Positions 35,783 to 45,219 are shown, numbered from the stretch's first letter. The stretch: 64,000 nucleotides of DNA from Sulfuritalea sp. (GCA_016708585.1 JADJFK010000013.1:124001-188000), one strand, 5' to 3'. Made by a program: numbers and translations. Notes: a model not told the origin generated them from the letters alone.

Positions 35783-37668
35783 GAGGTGCTGGTGGTCTTG
35801 ACGATGTGGATCGGGATGTCGCGCCGCGGCACGTGCTGGATCGCGTCCGGCGCGCAGGGCTGGACGCAGAGGCCGCAGCCGGTGCAGGCCTGGCTGTCGA
35901 TGCTGACGAAGGCCAGTTCGACTTCCTTGCCCGAGGGCTTGACCACCTTGTCGCGATGCGTGACGTGGATCGCCGGGCAGCCGACCTCGATGCAGTTGCC
36001 GCAGCCGGTGCACTTGTCTTCCTCGACCAGATAGGGGCGGAAGGGCTTGAAGTCGTCGATCAGCACGCAGGGCCGGCGCGCGATGATGACCGAGGGACCT
36101 TCGATCTTGATTTCCTCGCGCACGGTCTTGAACAGAATCGGCAGCTCATACGGATCGACCACCTTGATGCGCTCGTTGGGCACGCCCAGCGCCTCGACGA
36201 TCTTGAACAGGTCGACCTTCGGCGCTTCCTTGCCGTGGATGTCCTTGCCCGAGGCCGGCGTGGCCTGGCCGCCGGTCATGCCGGTGGTGTTGTTGTCGAG
36301 CAGCAGGACGGTGATGTTGCCGTGGTTGTAGGTGATGTCGAGCAGGCCCTGCATGCCCATGTGCATGAAGGTCGAATCGCCGATCACGGCGAGGATCCGC
36401 TTGTTCTTGTCGACCGCGCCGCGACCCTTGTCGATGCCGAGTGCCACGCCCATCGTCGCGCCCATGCAGATCGTGGTGTCGAGCGCGTTCCACGGATGGC
36501 CGGCGCCCAGCGTGTAGCAGCCGATGTCGCCGGTGACGATGATGTTCTTGATCTGCGACAGCGTGTAGTACATGCCCATGTGCGGGCAGGAGGCGCACAG
36601 CGTCGGCGGCCGCGGGAAGACCTTGGGCGGCGCGGCGGCGGGCGCCGGTGGCGGCACCGGCTTGCCCAGCAGGCGATCGACGGCCGGGTGCAGCACCTGC
36701 GGCGACAGTTCGCCGATGCTCGGCAGCACGTCCTTGCCGTGGCAGGCAATGCCGGCGGCCCTGATTTCGGTTTCCAGGATTTTCTCGGTTTCCTCGACCA
36801 CCACCAGCGTGTCGCACATCGCCGCCAGTTCGCGCATTTTTTCCGGCGGCCACGGATAGGAGAAGCCCAGCTTCAGCACCGGCGCATCGGGGAAGGCTTC
36901 CTTGACATGCATGTAGGCCGGGCCCGAGGCGACGAAGCCGACGCTGCGGTCGCTGCCCGCTTCCAGCACGTTGAGCGGCGAGGCATCGCTCACCGCGCGC
37001 AGGGTTTCGTCGCGCTGGAACAGGGCGGGAATCCGCGCCTTGGCATGGGCCGGAACCATGACCCAGCGCTGCGGGTTCTTGACGAAGCCGGCCGGCTCGT
37101 GGGCCTCGCGCTCGCCGGCGACGACCAGGCCCTTGACGTGGCAGATGCGCGTGGTCAGGCGCAGCAGCACCGGGGTTTCGTATTGCTCGGAGAGGCCGAA
37201 GGCGAACTTGGTCATCTCGTAGGCTTCCTGCGAATCCGCCGGCTCCAGCACCGGGATGTGGGCGAAGCGGCCCCAGAAGCGCGAATCCTGTTCGTTCTGC
37301 GAGGAGGACATGCCGACGTCGTCGGCCACGGCGATCACCAGGCCGCCATAGGCGCCGGTGATGGTCATGGTCATCAGGCAGTCGCTGGCGACGTTGAGGC
37401 CGACATGCTTCATGGCACAGAAGGCCCGCGCGCCGGTCATCGAGGCGCCCAGCGCGACTTCCATCGAGACTTTCTCATTGACCGACCACTCGGCATAGAG
37501 GTCGGGATAGCGCGCCAGCGATTCGATGATCTCGGTGGCCGGCGTGCCGGGGTAGGCGGCGGCAACGCGCACGCCGGATTCCCAGACGGCACGGGCGACG
37601 GCTTCGTTGCCGGAAAGGAGGAGGCGGGTAGCGGCGGCGGGTGGCGTTTGCGGCATTACTGCGGCCAT
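35779..37668 (-). CDS. iorA: Indolepyruvate:ferredoxin oxidoreductase, alpha subunit
   Basis: The 629-residue protein fuses the pyrimidine domain (residues about 15-200, AAAYPGTPATEIIE, MKHVGLNVASDCLMT), the linker domain, the thiamine-diphosphate domain (about 370-540, TGDIGCYTLG, MGATMGVALGIDKG, GDSTFMHMGMQGL, DNNTTGMTGGQ) and a C-terminal pair of [4Fe-4S] motifs (CTGCGNCIEVGCPAI and CTGCGLCVQPCAPDAI). This is the two-subunit IorAB layout. Upstream, a 275-base gap separates it from the divergent tusE-like gene. Role: arylpyruvate catabolism, or arylacetyl-CoA reductive carboxylation in the reverse direction. Confidence 0.94.
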   Translation of the reverse strand: MAAVMPQTPPAAATRLLLSGNEAVARAVWESGVRVAAAYPGTPATEIIESLARYPDLYAEWSVNEKVSMEVALGASMTGARAFCAMKHVGLNVASDCLMTMTITGAYGGLVIAVADDVGMSSSQNEQDSRFWGRFAHIPVLEPADSQEAYEMTKFAFGLSEQYETPVLLRLTTRICHVKGLVVAGEREAHEPAGFVKNPQRWVMVPAHAKARIPALFQRDETLRAVSDASPLNVLEAGSDRSVGFVASGPAYMHVKEAFPDAPVLKLGFSYPWPPEKMRELAAMCDTLVVVEETEKILETEIRAAGIACHGKDVLPSIGELSPQVLHPAVDRLLGKPVPPPAPAAAPPKVFPRPPTLCASCPHMGMYYTLSQIKNIIVTGDIGCYTLGAGHPWNALDTTICMGATMGVALGIDKGRGAVDKNKRILAVIGDSTFMHMGMQGLLDITYNHGNITVLLLDNNTTGMTGGQATPASGKDIHGKEAPKVDLFKIVEALGVPNERIKVVDPYELPILFKTVREEIKIEGPSVIIARRPCVLIDDFKPFRPYLVEEDKCTGCGNCIEVGCPAIHVTHRDKVVKPSGKEVELAFVSIDSQACTGCGLCVQPCAPDAIQHVPRRDIPIHIVKTTSTS

Positions 37669-37884
37669 GATGTTCTCTCGGGCAAGGGAAAAAATAGACC
37701 TGCGACGGGGCGCACCCTCGCGCAGGTCATCGTCAAACGGATGCGGCTGAATTATCCGGATTTGCGCCCCTTGCGTCCATAGGGGCGCTCACCGCACCAT
37801 GCGGTTGAAGGCGACCCATTCCGGCCGATAAGCCACCGCGATGGCCGGTACAAAGAACTCTATGCACAAATCGAATTCACAACC

Positions 37885-37890
37885 TATAAT
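37885..37890 (+). promoter_or_regulatory. Candidate -10 box for the tusE-like gene
   Basis: A perfect TATAAT sits in the AT-rich centre of the iorA-tusE intergenic region, 53 bases before the tusE-like start. No convincing -35 is present. An eight-C run (37914-37922) lies in the leader. Confidence 0.4.
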
Positions 37891-37943
37891 CCGACAAAAA
37901 TAGTCAAGTAATATCCCCCCCCAATCCTTACAGAGAGAAAAAC

Positions 37944-38273
37944 ATGATCAACGTGAATGGCCGTGAAATTGAAACCGATGCCGAAGGCTACCTGGCGTCG
38001 CTCGACGACTGGAGCGAAGATGTTGCGCAATGCCTCGCCGAGCGCGACCAGCTTGACCTCGGCGACGAGCACTGGATGGTCGTGCGCTGGATCCGCGAGT
38101 ACTACGCCGAAAACGGCACGGCGCCCAATCTGCGCGTGATGTCGAAGCTGATCGGCGGCGCGCTCGGCGAGCAGTTCGGCGACAAGAAATACCTGTTCGA
38201 CCTGTTCCCCTACGGCCCGGCCAAGCAGGCCGCGCGTTACGCCGGCATGCCCAAGCCCACCGGCTGCGTCTGA
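37944..38273 (+). CDS. tusE: TusE/DsrC family sulfur-relay protein
   Basis: The 109-residue product is a full-length DsrC-fold protein with the conserved C-terminal arm KPTGCV and the penultimate cysteine (Cys108). The second DsrC cysteine, expected eleven residues earlier, is Ala97 here (KQAARYAG). That leaves a single active cysteine and fits TusE (tRNA 2-thiouridine sulfur transfer) or another single-Cys DsrC-like carrier, not a true dissimilatory DsrC trisulfide partner. TusBCD genes are not adjacent. Markers WMVVRWIREYYAENGTAPNLR and GGALGEQFGDKKYLFDLFPYG confirm the family. Confidence 0.88.
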   Translation: MINVNGREIETDAEGYLASLDDWSEDVAQCLAERDQLDLGDEHWMVVRWIREYYAENGTAPNLRVMSKLIGGALGEQFGDKKYLFDLFPYGPAKQAARYAGMPKPTGCV

Positions 38274-38285
38274 GGTCGCAACGGC

Positions 38286-38310
38286 AAAAGTCGGCGCCGG
38301 CGATACGGCG
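38286..38310 (+). repeat. Dispersed 25-base GC-rich repeat, copy A
   Basis: Reads AAAAGTCGGCGCCGGCG, then AT, then ACGGCG; starts 12 bases after the tusE-like stop. One of six near-identical copies noticed in the window. Confidence 0.7.
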
Positions 38311-38332
38311 GCGGTGCTAGCATCGCACCGCC

Positions 38333-39352
38333 ATGCGCATCGAGCATATCCGACACACCCTGCGCCGCGACGGCGCCAAGCCCTGCCACGAGGAGCGCAT
38401 CCTGCGCGCCTGGACGCGGGCGTTGCCGCTGGACCATGGCCCGGTCGCGGCCGAACGCTTCCATCCCCTGGCGCTGCGCAACTCGCTGCCGAGGCTGGCC
38501 GTCGAACTGGCGGGACTGGCCCGTGTGCGCGCCGAGCATGCCGGTGCAGGAGGCGCCACGCGCCTGCTGGTCGAACTGGCCGACGGCCAGACCGTGGAAA
38601 GCGTGCTGCTGCCGCGCGACGGCGTCTGCGTGTCGACCCAGGTCGGCTGCGCCGTCGGCTGCACGTTTTGCATGACCGGGCGCAGTGGCCTGTTGCGCCA
38701 GCTCGGCAGCGCCGAGATCATCGCCCAGGTGGTGCTGGCCCGCGCCCGGCGCCAGGTCGGCAAGGTCGTCTTCATGGGCATGGGTGAGCCGGCGCACAAC
38801 CTGGACAACGTGCTCGACGCCATCGAACTGCTCGGCACCGCGGGAGGCGTCGGCCACAAGAACCTGGTCTTCTCCACGGTCGGCGACCGTCGCGTGTTCG
38901 AGCGTTTGCCGCTGGCAACGGTCAAGCCGGCGCTGGCCCTGTCGCTGCATACCACGCGCGCCGATCTGCGCGCGCAACTGTTGCCCAGGGCACAGGCCAT
39001 CGCGCCGGAAGAACTGGTCGAACTTGCCGACACCTATTCGCGCGCCACCGGCTACCCGGTGCAATACCAATGGACGCTGCTCGCGGGCATCAACGACGGC
39101 GACGACGAGCTCGAGGCCATCGTGCGCCTGCTAAAGGGCAAGTATGCGGTGATGAACTTCATCCCCTTCAACGCGGTCGAGGGGGATGGCATGGGGGAGG
39201 GATTCCGCCGCCCCTCGCGCGAGCGCTGCGAGGCGATGACTCTCCACCTCTATCGCCACGGCATACTGGCCAAGCTGCGCCAGTCGGCGGGCCAGGACAT
39301 CGCCGGCGCCTGCGGGCAGCTGCGGGCGCGCAGCGTCGCCCAGGACGCCTGA
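38333..39352 (+). CDS. RlmN-family radical SAM enzyme (23S rRNA/tRNA adenine-C2 methyltransferase-like)
   Basis: The 339-residue protein has the radical SAM cluster motif CAVGCTFCMTG (CxxxCxxC, residues about 106-113), the SAM-binding VVFMGMGEPAHNLDNV, VFSTVGD, LALSLHTTRADLR and near the C-terminus AGACGQLRAR, where the Cys (about 327) corresponds to the methyl-carrying cysteine of RlmN. The N-terminal domain is shorter and divergent from canonical RlmN, so this may be a paralogue with a different RNA target. It starts 60 bases after the tusE-like gene; both could act on RNA modification. Confidence 0.85.
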   Translation: MRIEHIRHTLRRDGAKPCHEERILRAWTRALPLDHGPVAAERFHPLALRNSLPRLAVELAGLARVRAEHAGAGGATRLLVELADGQTVESVLLPRDGVCVSTQVGCAVGCTFCMTGRSGLLRQLGSAEIIAQVVLARARRQVGKVVFMGMGEPAHNLDNVLDAIELLGTAGGVGHKNLVFSTVGDRRVFERLPLATVKPALALSLHTTRADLRAQLLPRAQAIAPEELVELADTYSRATGYPVQYQWTLLAGINDGDDELEAIVRLLKGKYAVMNFIPFNAVEGDGMGEGFRRPSRERCEAMTLHLYRHGILAKLRQSAGQDIAGACGQLRARSVAQDA

Positions 39353-39433
39353 CGGTTCCCCAGGGGACGCACCGCGCTGGCATCGGCGGCACGGCGATTT
39401 TTGCGCCGGCTGCGCCTTCGCCCCGGACCGGGG

Positions 39434-40927
39434 TCAGGTGCCGCAGAAGGTGCGATAGCCGTCTGTGTAGCCCCCCGGCGCGGGCTCGGCGTAGCGCGCC
39501 AGCGCGGGGTCGTCGTCGCAGGGGCGCCGGATGGCCTGCAGCAAGGCTTCGAAGGGGCGCAGGTCGCCCGCGCTTGACGCCGCATCGAGCGCCTCTTCGA
39601 CGCGATGGTTGCGCGGAATGATGCGCGGATTCACCCGCCGCATGGCCTGCGTGCGTTGCGCCGCGGGTACGGCCGCGGCACGGGCCTGCCAGCGCGCCAG
39701 CCAGGCATCCAGCGCCGGCGTGTCGGCGAACAGTTCGCGCACGGCGTCGGGCCGGCCTTCGGCGGCATCCGCCAGCCGGCGCCAGGCCAGCGTGTAATCC
39801 GCCTGCCCGGCCTGCAGCAGGGCCAGCCAGTCGCCGGCCAGCGCGGCGTCCGCCTCGTCGTCCGCAGCGGTTGGCGCGCCGGGCGCCTGCAGCCCGAGCT
39901 TGGCGCGCACGCCGGCCAGCCAGTGGCGGCGGTAGCTGGCGCCGAAGCCGGAGAGGATGTCGGTGGCGACCTCGACGGCCGCGTCCTCGCCATCGGCCAG
40001 CAGCGGCAGGATGGCCTCGGCCAAGCGCGCCAGGTTCCATTGTGCGATCCCGGGCTGGTTGCCGTAGGCATAGCGCCCGCTCTCGTCGATCGAACTGAAC
40101 ACCGTGCCGGGGTGGTAGGCTTCCATGAAGGCGCAGGGCCCGAAGTCGATGGTCTCGCCGGCGATGCTCATGTTGTCGGTATTCATCACGCCGTGGATGA
40201 AGCCGACGTTCATCCACTGCGCGAGCAGCGCTGCCTGCCGCTCGGCGACGGCACGCAGCCATTGCGCGTATCGGTCCTCCGCGCCGCAGAGGTCCGGATC
40301 GTGGCGCGCGATGGCGTAGTCGGCCAACCGCCTGACATGCTCGCGTTCGTCACGCGCGGCGAAGTACTCGAAAGTTCCGACGCGGATGTGGCTGGCCGCG
40401 ACGCGCGTCAATTGGGCGCCGGGCAGGGTCGTTTCGCGATACACGGCTTCGCCGGTGGCGATCACTGCCAGCGCGCGCGTGGTCGGAATGCCCAGCGCAT
40501 GCATGGCCTCGCCGATCAGCACCTCGCGCAGCATGGGGCCGACGGCGGCCTTGCCATCGCCGTTGCGGGAGAACGGCGTGCGGCCCGAGCCCTTGAAGGC
40601 GAGGTCGCGGCGGCAGCCGTGGCGGTCGATGACTTCGCCGATCAGCAGGGCGCGGCCGTCGCCGAGTTGCGGCGAGAAGTTGCCGAACTGGTGGCCGGCG
40701 TAGGCCTGGGCGATGGGCGTCGCGCCCTCGGGCAACGCATTGCCGGAGAAGATCGCCGCCAATGTCGATTCCGCAGTCGCGGCGAGTTCGAGGCGCAGTT
40801 CCAGCGCGAGTTCGCGATTCAGGAACAGCAGCCGCGGCGCTTCGACCGGCGCGGGAGGCCAGGCCACATAGCAGCCGGGGAGCTCGCGGGCATAGCTGTT
40901 GTCGAAATTGAATACGGTGTCGGGCAT
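39434..40927 (-). CDS. selO: SelO family protein (YdiU), protein AMPylase
   Basis: The 497-residue pseudokinase transfers AMP to Ser/Thr/Tyr residues of target proteins in E. coli and mammals. Visible: FNFDNSYARELPGCYVAW, AQAYAGHQFGNFSPQLGDGRA, DLAFKGSGRTPFSRNGDGKA, the HGVMNTDNMSIAGETIDFGPCAF metal-binding region and the end motif GYRTFCGT, where a cysteine replaces the selenocysteine of some homologues. ATG at 40927 (MPDTVF) is the family start; upstream in-frame sequence is unlikely to be translated. Length is normal (about 480). Confidence 0.95.
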   Translation of the reverse strand: MPDTVFNFDNSYARELPGCYVAWPPAPVEAPRLLFLNRELALELRLELAATAESTLAAIFSGNALPEGATPIAQAYAGHQFGNFSPQLGDGRALLIGEVIDRHGCRRDLAFKGSGRTPFSRNGDGKAAVGPMLREVLIGEAMHALGIPTTRALAVIATGEAVYRETTLPGAQLTRVAASHIRVGTFEYFAARDEREHVRRLADYAIARHDPDLCGAEDRYAQWLRAVAERQAALLAQWMNVGFIHGVMNTDNMSIAGETIDFGPCAFMEAYHPGTVFSSIDESGRYAYGNQPGIAQWNLARLAEAILPLLADGEDAAVEVATDILSGFGASYRRHWLAGVRAKLGLQAPGAPTAADDEADAALAGDWLALLQAGQADYTLAWRRLADAAEGRPDAVRELFADTPALDAWLARWQARAAAVPAAQRTQAMRRVNPRIIPRNHRVEEALDAASSAGDLRPFEALLQAIRRPCDDDPALARYAEPAPGGYTDGYRTFCGT

Positions 40928-41119
40928 GGGCTGTGGTGGTTGGCGGCGAGTCTGGCCGCCAAGCTTACTGCACCGCCAGCCGGTACCGGCCATCGGCAAA
41001 CCCGCATTCCGACAGTGGTTTTGCCAGGCCTGTCGTGACGGGCAGATGCCGCGGGCGGCCGCAGAATCAGCCATATCCGGGCGGCAATCAAGCGCTGACC
41101 GCAGTGCGATGCCCGGCGC

Positions 41120-41740
41120 CTATTGCAAGCCACCGATATAGACCGAAACCGCGCGGGCTTCCAGTTCGGTGAGTTTTGAAGCGATCGAGTGCATGATCGC
41201 GTTGTCGTTGGTGCGCGTGCGCTTGTTGAATTCCTTCAACTGGGTTTCGATGTAGGCGGGGTGCTGGCCGGCCAGGCGCGGCAACTTCTCGGTGCCGTAG
41301 CCCGTCGCACCGTGGCACGAGGCGCACGCCGCAACGCCCGAATACCCGTTGCCGCGATTGAAGATGTATTTGCCCACGTTGGCAAGATCGACATCGCCCG
41401 GCTGGCGCCCGCCGGCTTTCTTGCTGGCGAAAAAGGCTGCCAGGGCCGCAATGTCGTCATCCTTCAAGTCCTTCGCCATCTCGCTCATGGGGTCGCTCAC
41501 GCGCCGTCCATCGCGAAAGTCCCTGAGCTGTTTCTGCAGATAATCCGGATGCTGCGCGGCCAGGCGCGGATAGACAGCGCTCGCGCTCTCGCCGTCGGGG
41601 CCGTGGCACAGCGCGCAGCGCCCGGTAATGATGTCCTGCACGTGCCTGGGCACGGCAACCGGCCCGGCGGATTGGGCCGTTGCGGCAACCGATATGGCGG
41701 CCAGCGCCATCATCAGCGAAGCTTGAAACATTTTTCGCAT
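41120..41740 (-). CDS. Dihaem cytochrome c4
   Basis: The 206-residue periplasmic protein has a signal peptide (MRKMFQASLMMALAAISVAATAQ) and two class I c-type domains. Haem sites are CALCH (about residue 42) and CASCH (about 138), each with a C-terminal Met-containing loop (DPMSEMAKDL; NDNAIMHSIAS). The PxLAxQHPxYxxxQL pattern after each haem is typical of cytochrome c4, an electron donor to terminal oxidases. It stands alone on the minus strand downstream of selO. Confidence 0.93.
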   Translation of the reverse strand: MRKMFQASLMMALAAISVAATAQSAGPVAVPRHVQDIITGRCALCHGPDGESASAVYPRLAAQHPDYLQKQLRDFRDGRRVSDPMSEMAKDLKDDDIAALAAFFASKKAGGRQPGDVDLANVGKYIFNRGNGYSGVAACASCHGATGYGTEKLPRLAGQHPAYIETQLKEFNKRTRTNDNAIMHSIASKLTELEARAVSVYIGGLQ

Positions 41741-42425
41741 TCAGCATTCTCCGTTGGGACAACCAGCCCTTGCCGGCATCACCGCCCATTGCACCCCGCA
41801 GGATAGCGCCGGAAACCGCCGGCTTCCCGTCGGCCGGCTGCGCCCGGGTCAGATTCGACATTGTGCCTATGCTGTCGCAGCGGCACAAAAAATGTTTGCG
41901 GCGCCCACATGTTCGCCGAAGCCGACATGCAATTCTTCAATGCGCGGAATATCGATCCCCGGGCGCAGTCATAGGGACCCCCGACGCCGCGTACCAATTG
42001 CGAATGGGCCACCCGTAACTGAACCGCAACAATGCGTTGTCGCGTCGGCGATTGCCTGGCGGAAAGCGGGCGGGGTCCGAAGCAAGGGCAGGCGTTCAGG
42101 CTGCCGCCGCCCAAAACCGCGGACGCCCCGGACGACACCCCGTCGTCACGGACCGGCATCATGGATCGCGTTTCGAGCAAGCTGCAATGGCCTCATGGGC
42201 GTTGCATCCTTCGCTGGCGGATGGGGCAGGGCCCCTTCAAACGGGAATCCGGATCGCCGCCGGTTGATTCTGCCATGCTATTGACAACGCCGGCTTGCCT
42301 GCATATTGTCCGTTAGCGGTTGGGGATTCCATTCCTTTTGGCTGGCCCGTTGCGTTGTATTCATGGAAACCGGCAGTCGGCGGCTGGTTGGCGATTTCCG
42401 GCTGCCTCTATGGGGGAAGCGATAA
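41741..42425. other. 685-base stretch without a recognised gene
   Basis: Short open frames exist on both strands, but none shows a known domain, a signal sequence or consistent codon preference. The only clear element is the sigma-70 promoter at 42281-42309 for the downstream GGDEF gene. The stretch may hold decayed coding sequence. Confidence 0.5.
42281..42309 (+). promoter_or_regulatory. Sigma-70 promoter for the PAS-GGDEF gene
   Basis: Consensus -35 TTGACA, 17-base spacer, -10 TATTGT. The start would be near 42316, giving a leader of about 110 bases before the TTG start codon. Confidence 0.65.
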
Positions 42426-43397
42426 TTGAGCGCCTTTGCAGGGACTTCTCCGGAGCCTCCCAGTAACGACTTCTTCCGCCTGATCGTCGAGAACAGTGAA
42501 GACTTGTTCGCTGTCCTGGACCTGGATGGGCGGCGGCTCTACAACAGCCCGTCCTATGCGCAGCTGTTTGGCGATATCGACCAACTGAAAGGGTCGGATT
42601 CCTTCGCCGAAATTCATCCGGACGACAGGGAGAGCGTGAAGACGGCGTTCCGCGAAACCGTGCAAACCGGCCACAGCCATCGTTTGAATTTCCGGTTTGT
42701 GCTGGCCGACGGCAGCATTCGCGTCATGGAATCCTGCGGTGTGTTGATAAGGAGCAGCCAGGGCCACCCGTTGCGCGTCGTGGTCGTCTCGCGCGACGTT
42801 ACGGAACGGATGAAGAGCGAAGAGAAGATCTACAACCTGGCTTTCTACGACGCATTGACGCAACTGCCCAACCGGCGCCTCCTGACGGACCGGTTGGAGC
42901 AGGCAATGGCCGCCAGCAAGCGCAGCGGGGAGCACGGTGCGGTAATGCTGCTCGACCTCGACAACTTCAAGGCACTCAACGATATTCATGGCCATAGCAC
43001 GGGAGATGCGCTGCTCAAGGAGGTCGGGCGTCGCATAACGACGTGCTTGCGCGAGACGGACACGGTGGCCCGTTTTGGCGGCGATGAGTTCGTGTTGATT
43101 CTCGGCCAGCTGGACAAGGACCGCGCCGAATCCAATATCCAGTCCAACATGGTGGCCGAAAAGGTTCGCGAACTGCTGGCCAAGCCTTACGCGTTGCAAC
43201 AACAGATGATTGGCGGTGCCGAGTCCGTGGTCACCTATCACTGTTCGGCAAGCATCGGCGTGGTTCTGTTCATCAACCACGAATTCAGCATCGAGGATGT
43301 TCTCAAACAGGCGGACATCGCGATGTACCAGGCAAAACGCGCCGGCCGCAATTCGATCCAATATTACGATTCGAAAGCATCATCGTCGAATCCATAG
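42426..43397 (+). CDS. PAS domain diguanylate cyclase
   Basis: The 323-residue soluble protein has an N-terminal PAS domain (residues about 14-130, LIVENSEDLFAVLDLDGRRL to VVSRDVTERMK) and a GGDEF domain (about 140-315). The active site is intact, VARFGGDEFVLIL, and the product-inhibition I-site RETD lies exactly five residues before it. NLAFYDALTQLPNRRLL and the C-terminal ADIAMYQAKRAGRN are standard. It should make c-di-GMP from two GTP in response to a PAS-sensed signal. TTG at 42426 is preceded by GGGGGAAG. No EAL domain is attached and no partner gene is adjacent. Confidence 0.93.
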   Translation: MSAFAGTSPEPPSNDFFRLIVENSEDLFAVLDLDGRRLYNSPSYAQLFGDIDQLKGSDSFAEIHPDDRESVKTAFRETVQTGHSHRLNFRFVLADGSIRVMESCGVLIRSSQGHPLRVVVVSRDVTERMKSEEKIYNLAFYDALTQLPNRRLLTDRLEQAMAASKRSGEHGAVMLLDLDNFKALNDIHGHSTGDALLKEVGRRITTCLRETDTVARFGGDEFVLILGQLDKDRAESNIQSNMVAEKVRELLAKPYALQQQMIGGAESVVTYHCSASIGVVLFINHEFSIEDVLKQADIAMYQAKRAGRNSIQYYDSKASSSNP

Positions 43398-43555
43398 GGC
43401 GCAACGTCCACCGCAAGCCTCCGCGTGAATGAAGGCCCCGGATTTGCGGCAGTTACGAACCGGATGGAAACGAGCGCGAGCGCCCTGGCGGTGGCCCAGG
43501 CTTGGCCCTGCATGGCCCGCCGCCTTCACCGGCGCAGGGCAGCGCTCCGCGAAAT

Positions 43556-43580
43556 CGCCGTCCCGCCGGCACCGACTTTT
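43556..43580 (-). repeat. Dispersed 25-base GC-rich repeat, copy B
   Basis: Minus strand reads AAAAGTCGGTGCCGGCG, GG, ACGGCG. It begins at the base directly after the stop codon of the FAD/ferredoxin subunit gene. Confidence 0.7.
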
Positions 43581-45219
43581 CTATATCTCCTCCGCCTCCA
43601 TCTTGATCGCACCGCAGGGGCATTCGGCGACGCACATGCCGCAGCCCTTGCAGTAGTCGTAGTTGAACTGGAAGCGCTTGCCGGGGCCGAGCTTGATCAC
43701 GGCGTTGTCGGGGCAGACGCCGTAGCAGTTGTCGCATTCGAAGCAGTTGCCGCAACTGAGGCAGCGGCGCGCCTCGAACAGCGCGTTGGATTCGTCCAGG
43801 CCGCCCTGCACTTCCTCGAAGGTGGATTGGCGGCGGATGATGTCGAGCATCGGCCGCACCGTCTTCGGTGCGTCGGCGTAGTACCAGGGGTTGAGCTTCT
43901 CGAACTGCGCGACCTCGTGCTTGGGTGGCGGCGCATAGGTTTCGCCGCGCAGCCAGGCGTCGATGTTCCTCGCCGCCTTCTTGCCGTGGCCGACGGCGAC
44001 GGTGACGTTGCGCTCGGCGGGAACCATGTCGCCGCCGGCGAAGATGCCGGGGTGGCCGGTCATCAGGTCGGCGCCGACCTTGACCACGCCATCCTTGGTC
44101 ACTTCGAGTCCGGGCACGCCGTTGAGCAGGCCGAGGTCCACGTCCTGGCCCAGGGCCAGCACCACCGAATCGGCTTCGAGGGTTTCGAACTCGCCGGTCG
44201 GTTGGGGGAAGCCCTTGTCATCGAGCGCCATCTTTTCGATGGTGATCTGGCGATTGTCGTCACCCATGCCGGCCTGCTTGATGGTCGACAGCCACTTGAC
44301 CATGACGCCTTCCTGCAGCGCTTCCTCGATCTCGAAGTCGTGCGCCGGCGCCTTGTCGCGGGTGCGGCGGTAGACGATGATGGGCTCGGCGCCCATGCGC
44401 TTGACCGAGCGCGCGACGTCGATCGCCGTGTTGCCGCCGCCATACACCACTACGCGGCGGCCGAGCATGGGCTTGTCCTCGCCTTCCATGGAGCGCAGGA
44501 CCGAGATCGCGTCGACGATCTTGGCCGCGTCGCCGGAGGGGAATCATGGCGCGCTTGCCGATGTGGGCGCCGACGGCGAGGAAGGCGGCGTCGAAGGATC
44601 CTGACTTCATCTGTTCGAGGATGTTGTCGACCTTGCTGTTGAGCCTGACCGCGACGCCCATGTCGGCGATGCGCTGCATTTCGGCGTCGAGCACTTCGCG
44701 CGGCAGGCGGTACTTGGGGATGCCGAAGCGCATCATGCCGCCCATGTAGGGGCCGGCGTCCATCACGGTGACGGCGTGGCCGAGCTTGCGCAGGTGGTAG
44801 GCGGCCGACATCCCCGAGGGGCCGGCGCCGACGATCAGCACGTTCTTGCCGGATTCCCTGGCCGGCACGGCGAACTTCCAGCCGCGCTTGATGGCCTCGT
44901 CGCCGAGGAAGCGCTCCACCGAATTGATGCCGACGGCCTCGTCGATCTTGCCGCGATTGCAGGCGGATTCGCAGGTGTGGTAACAGACGCGGCCCATGAT
45001 CGCGGCGAAGGGATTGTCGCGCGTGAGATGCCGCCAGGCGGCTTCGTAGTTGCCTGATTCGGCGTGGAACAGCCAGCCCTGGATATCCTCGCCGGCGGGG
45101 CACTGGTTGTTACAGGGCGGCAGGCGGTCGAGATACACCGGGCGCGCGGTGCGCCAGGAACCGGTGTGGTTGGCCAGCGAGGAACCGGGGTTGAGGGTGA
45201 TGGCGAATGGCTTTTGCAT
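43581..45219 (-). pseudogene. FAD/ferredoxin electron-transfer subunit of 2-oxoacid:acceptor oxidoreductase, one-base frameshift
   Basis: The intact protein would be about 545 residues. It has a GltD-like N-terminal Fe-S/dinucleotide oxidoreductase (PCNNQCPAGEDIQGWL, CYHTCESACNRG, Rossmann VLIVGAGPSGMSAAYHLRKL, second Rossmann VVVYGGGNTAIDVARS) and a C-terminal two-cluster ferredoxin (CGNCFECDNCYGVCP and CKGCGMCVAECPCGAI). It would pass electrons between ferredoxin-type clusters and NAD(P) or another carrier. The frame breaks at the G4 run 44538-44541: upstream reads GKRAMIP, downstream SGDAAKIVDAI. Removing one base joins them into IPSGDAAK, as families of this type have. The total length is 3n+1. 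Start ATG at 45219 shares a base with the beta stop. Confidence 0.85.

Noticed and set aside
35806..37782. Long plus-strand open frame opposite iorA
   Set aside because: It is a GC-skew shadow of iorA: no ribosome-binding site, no domain, His/Ala/Gly/Arg-rich composition, while the minus strand has all IorA motifs.
37944..38273. Dissimilatory DsrC
   Set aside because: The second cysteine needed for the trisulfide cycle is alanine and no dsr genes are nearby.
41754..42316. Several 60-176 codon open frames between cytochrome c4 and the GGDEF gene
   Set aside because: Both strands are open because of high GC; no start signals or recognisable proteins.
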